A DNA stretch of 64,000 nucleotides from a virus. A program made the translations under genes and the position numbers. Where the stretch lies: positions 1 through 64,000 of IMG/VR virus record IMGVR_UViG_3300044464_000108, one strand, 5' to 3'. Positions 62,730-64,000 of this stretch are shown here, in pieces; position 1 is the stretch's first letter; each line of letters starts with the position of its first letter. A model generated the notes under the pieces. The model had not been told where the DNA came from. It searched no databases and worked only from the letters and a program-made list of their open reading frames with translations.

Positions 62730-64000
62730 ATGAAGCGCTCGCAAGTCCGTATCGGTTCGAAGCCAGCCCATCCGCCGGCACCTCTGCCCGAGGTCTCTCT
62801 TCAACCGGCAGGTGGGTTGCCTTCGAACCGATACGTGAACGCGTTTGCGAATGGGGGGCTACTCGTCACCCTGGCTCGAGCGCCGGACGGGAAGTTGGTT
62901 CGCAAGAGTCAGCACGCCGAATATTCGGCCTTCCTTCGCAAAGCCGATCTCACACCCACACTTCAAAGAGAGTTTCGAAACACGAGCTTCGTCACGGGGA
63001 TGCGTGACGAAGGGAGCTACGTACGGCTTACTTTTCGTGATCGCCACATCCGCCGGTCCCTTGTCGAGACGAACGGGTGGTTTGCCTCGCAAGGGATCGA
63101 TGTCTTTGAAGGGGACATCGATCCGGTCCGGCGGTGGATCACCGATCAGAAGATCGAGATCGCTCGACCGCGCCGCGTGTACTTTGACCTTGAGACCGAT
63201 TCACGCGTGTCGGTGTCCCGTGCGATCACGGGAGAGGCGCGAGTCCTTTGCTGGTCTCTCGTCGATGATGCGGGCAATTCAATTGCGGCGAAGGTGCTCG
63301 AGTCGGACAGCGATCAAGCCGAGCGACAGCTTCTCGTCGAGTTCTTCCGTGCGATCGAACCTTACGATCAGGTGCTCGCGTGGAACTTAGACCGCTTCGA
63401 CAAGCCCGTGCTCGAAGGCCGGAGTTACCGCCTTCGGTTGCCGATCGAGTTCCGCACGTGGCTATGGCTCGACCACATGCCCTTGTTCCTCAGGATGAAC
63501 ATGAGCTCGAGCGAGTCGGGGGACGAGAAGCAATATGCCGGATTGAACGCGGTCGCTGAATCCTTGGGCGTGGGGCAGAAGCTCGAAGGGGTGGACGCTT
63601 CGAAGGCCTATGAGCTTTGGCAAGAGAACCCGAAGAAGCTGCTTGAGTACTGCATTCAAGACACGAAGTTGATGCATGGGATCGAAGCCGAGACAGGGTA
63701 CATCGAGCTACTGCAAACGCTTTGCGAGAGCTGCAACGTGTTCCCCGACTCGCGCGGCATCCGCCCTCTAAGGCAGGTCGAAGGCTTCCTCTTGCGCCTC
63801 GGCTCTGAGCGCGACACACGCTTCGCGACGAAGTGTTACGACGCGGTTGAGACGACCTCGGACGATGACGAGGAAGAAGAGGAAGAAGGGCAGTTCAAAG
63901 GGGCTTACTGCATGGCGCCTAAGAAGGGTGTTCATCAGAAGGTCCACGTCGCGGACTTCGCACGCCTGTACCCGTCAATCATCCTGAGTTGGAACATGAG
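62730..64000 (+). CDS. Family B DNA polymerase (3' end beyond the window)
   Basis: At least 423 aa, leaderless. 3'-5' exonuclease motifs: YFDLETDSR (Exo I, DxE), WNLDRFDKP (Exo II), and YCIQDTK (Exo III). Polymerase motif A DFARLYPSIIL appears just before the edge. An acidic run (EEEEEEG) lies between exo and pol domains. Replicates the phage genome, probably with the primase and DnaB-type helicase. The remaining palm motifs lie outside the window. Confidence 0.92.
   Translation, partial: MKRSQVRIGSKPAHPPAPLPEVSLQPAGGLPSNRYVNAFANGGLLVTLARAPDGKLVRKSQHAEYSAFLRKADLTPTLQREFRNTSFVTGMRDEGSYVRLTFRDRHIRRSLVETNGWFASQGIDVFEGDIDPVRRWITDQKIEIARPRRVYFDLETDSRVSVSRAITGEARVLCWSLVDDAGNSIAAKVLESDSDQAERQLLVEFFRAIEPYDQVLAWNLDRFDKPVLEGRSYRLRLPIEFRTWLWLDHMPLFLRMNMSSSESGDEKQYAGLNAVAESLGVGQKLEGVDASKAYELWQENPKKLLEYCIQDTKLMHGIEAETGYIELLQTLCESCNVFPDSRGIRPLRQVEGFLLRLGSERDTRFATKCYDAVETTSDDDEEEEEEGQFKGAYCMAPKKGVHQKVHVADFARLYPSIILSWNM

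Overview
The window is a contiguous piece of a large, GC-rich, tailed-phage genome with a contractile (myovirus-type) tail. Almost every gene is on the + strand and tightly packed. A portal, head morphogenesis protein, scaffold and major capsid protein, connectors, tail sheath, tube, tape measure, Mu/P2-type baseplate, lysis genes and a replication module are all recognisable. No terminase, integrase or repressor is visible, and a family B DNA polymerase runs off the right edge, so the genome continues outside the window. The host is probably a myxobacterium (Myxococcota, Polyangia-like). The main clue is a lipoprotein at 6575-7138 with a Gly/Ser linker followed by the Cys-rich module typical of myxobacterial surface lipoproteins. 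This host call is inference.

Layout. 1-4160: small early or accessory genes, zinc-binding proteins and a thymidylate kinase. 4199-16283: adhesin and tail-fibre genes with two lipoproteins and a papain-like protease. Two adhesins share one N-terminal anchor module joined to different C-terminal domains. 16314-29399: portal, a multidomain head protein, decoration and scaffold genes, the major capsid protein and neck proteins. 29490-35960: sheath, tube, tail-assembly chaperone with a -1 frameshift signal, and tape measure. 36164-47334: baseplate (LysM protein, hub, spike, gp25-like, two J-type wedges), interrupted by a reverse-strand adenine methyltransferase island and a free-standing HNH endonuclease. 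47445-49708: coiled-coil/TM protein, holin candidate and amidase endolysin. 50060-64000: ParB-like protein, an intein-containing helicase, DnaB-type helicase, primase, small HTH proteins, a sigma-factor-like protein and DNA polymerase.

Two genome-wide signals stand out. First, at least 24 genes begin exactly where transcription would be expected to begin. A -10-like hexamer lies 6-9 nt before the start codon and no Shine-Dalgarno fits in between. One class (TGnTAnnnT) precedes mostly structural and lysis genes. A second class (GCGTCATSAT) precedes replication genes and the reverse-strand genes. Most of the other genes have ordinary ribosome binding sites or ATGA/GTGA overlaps. The window also encodes a sigma-like protein. 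Together these suggest a phage transcription programme producing leaderless mRNAs from two promoter classes.

Second, a 20-bp perfect palindrome, TCGGAAGATCGATCTTCCGA, occurs ten times exactly, with three degenerate relatives. Copies lie mostly just after stop codons or just upstream of those promoters, but three lie inside genes and a fourth forms the last codons of a gene, all in frame. The core is stop-free in all six frames and contains two GATC sites, and the phage has its own adenine methyltransferase, divergently transcribed from beside one copy. Candidate roles are terminator/insulator, operator, methylation switch, or binding site for the ParB-like or ribbon-helix-helix protein.
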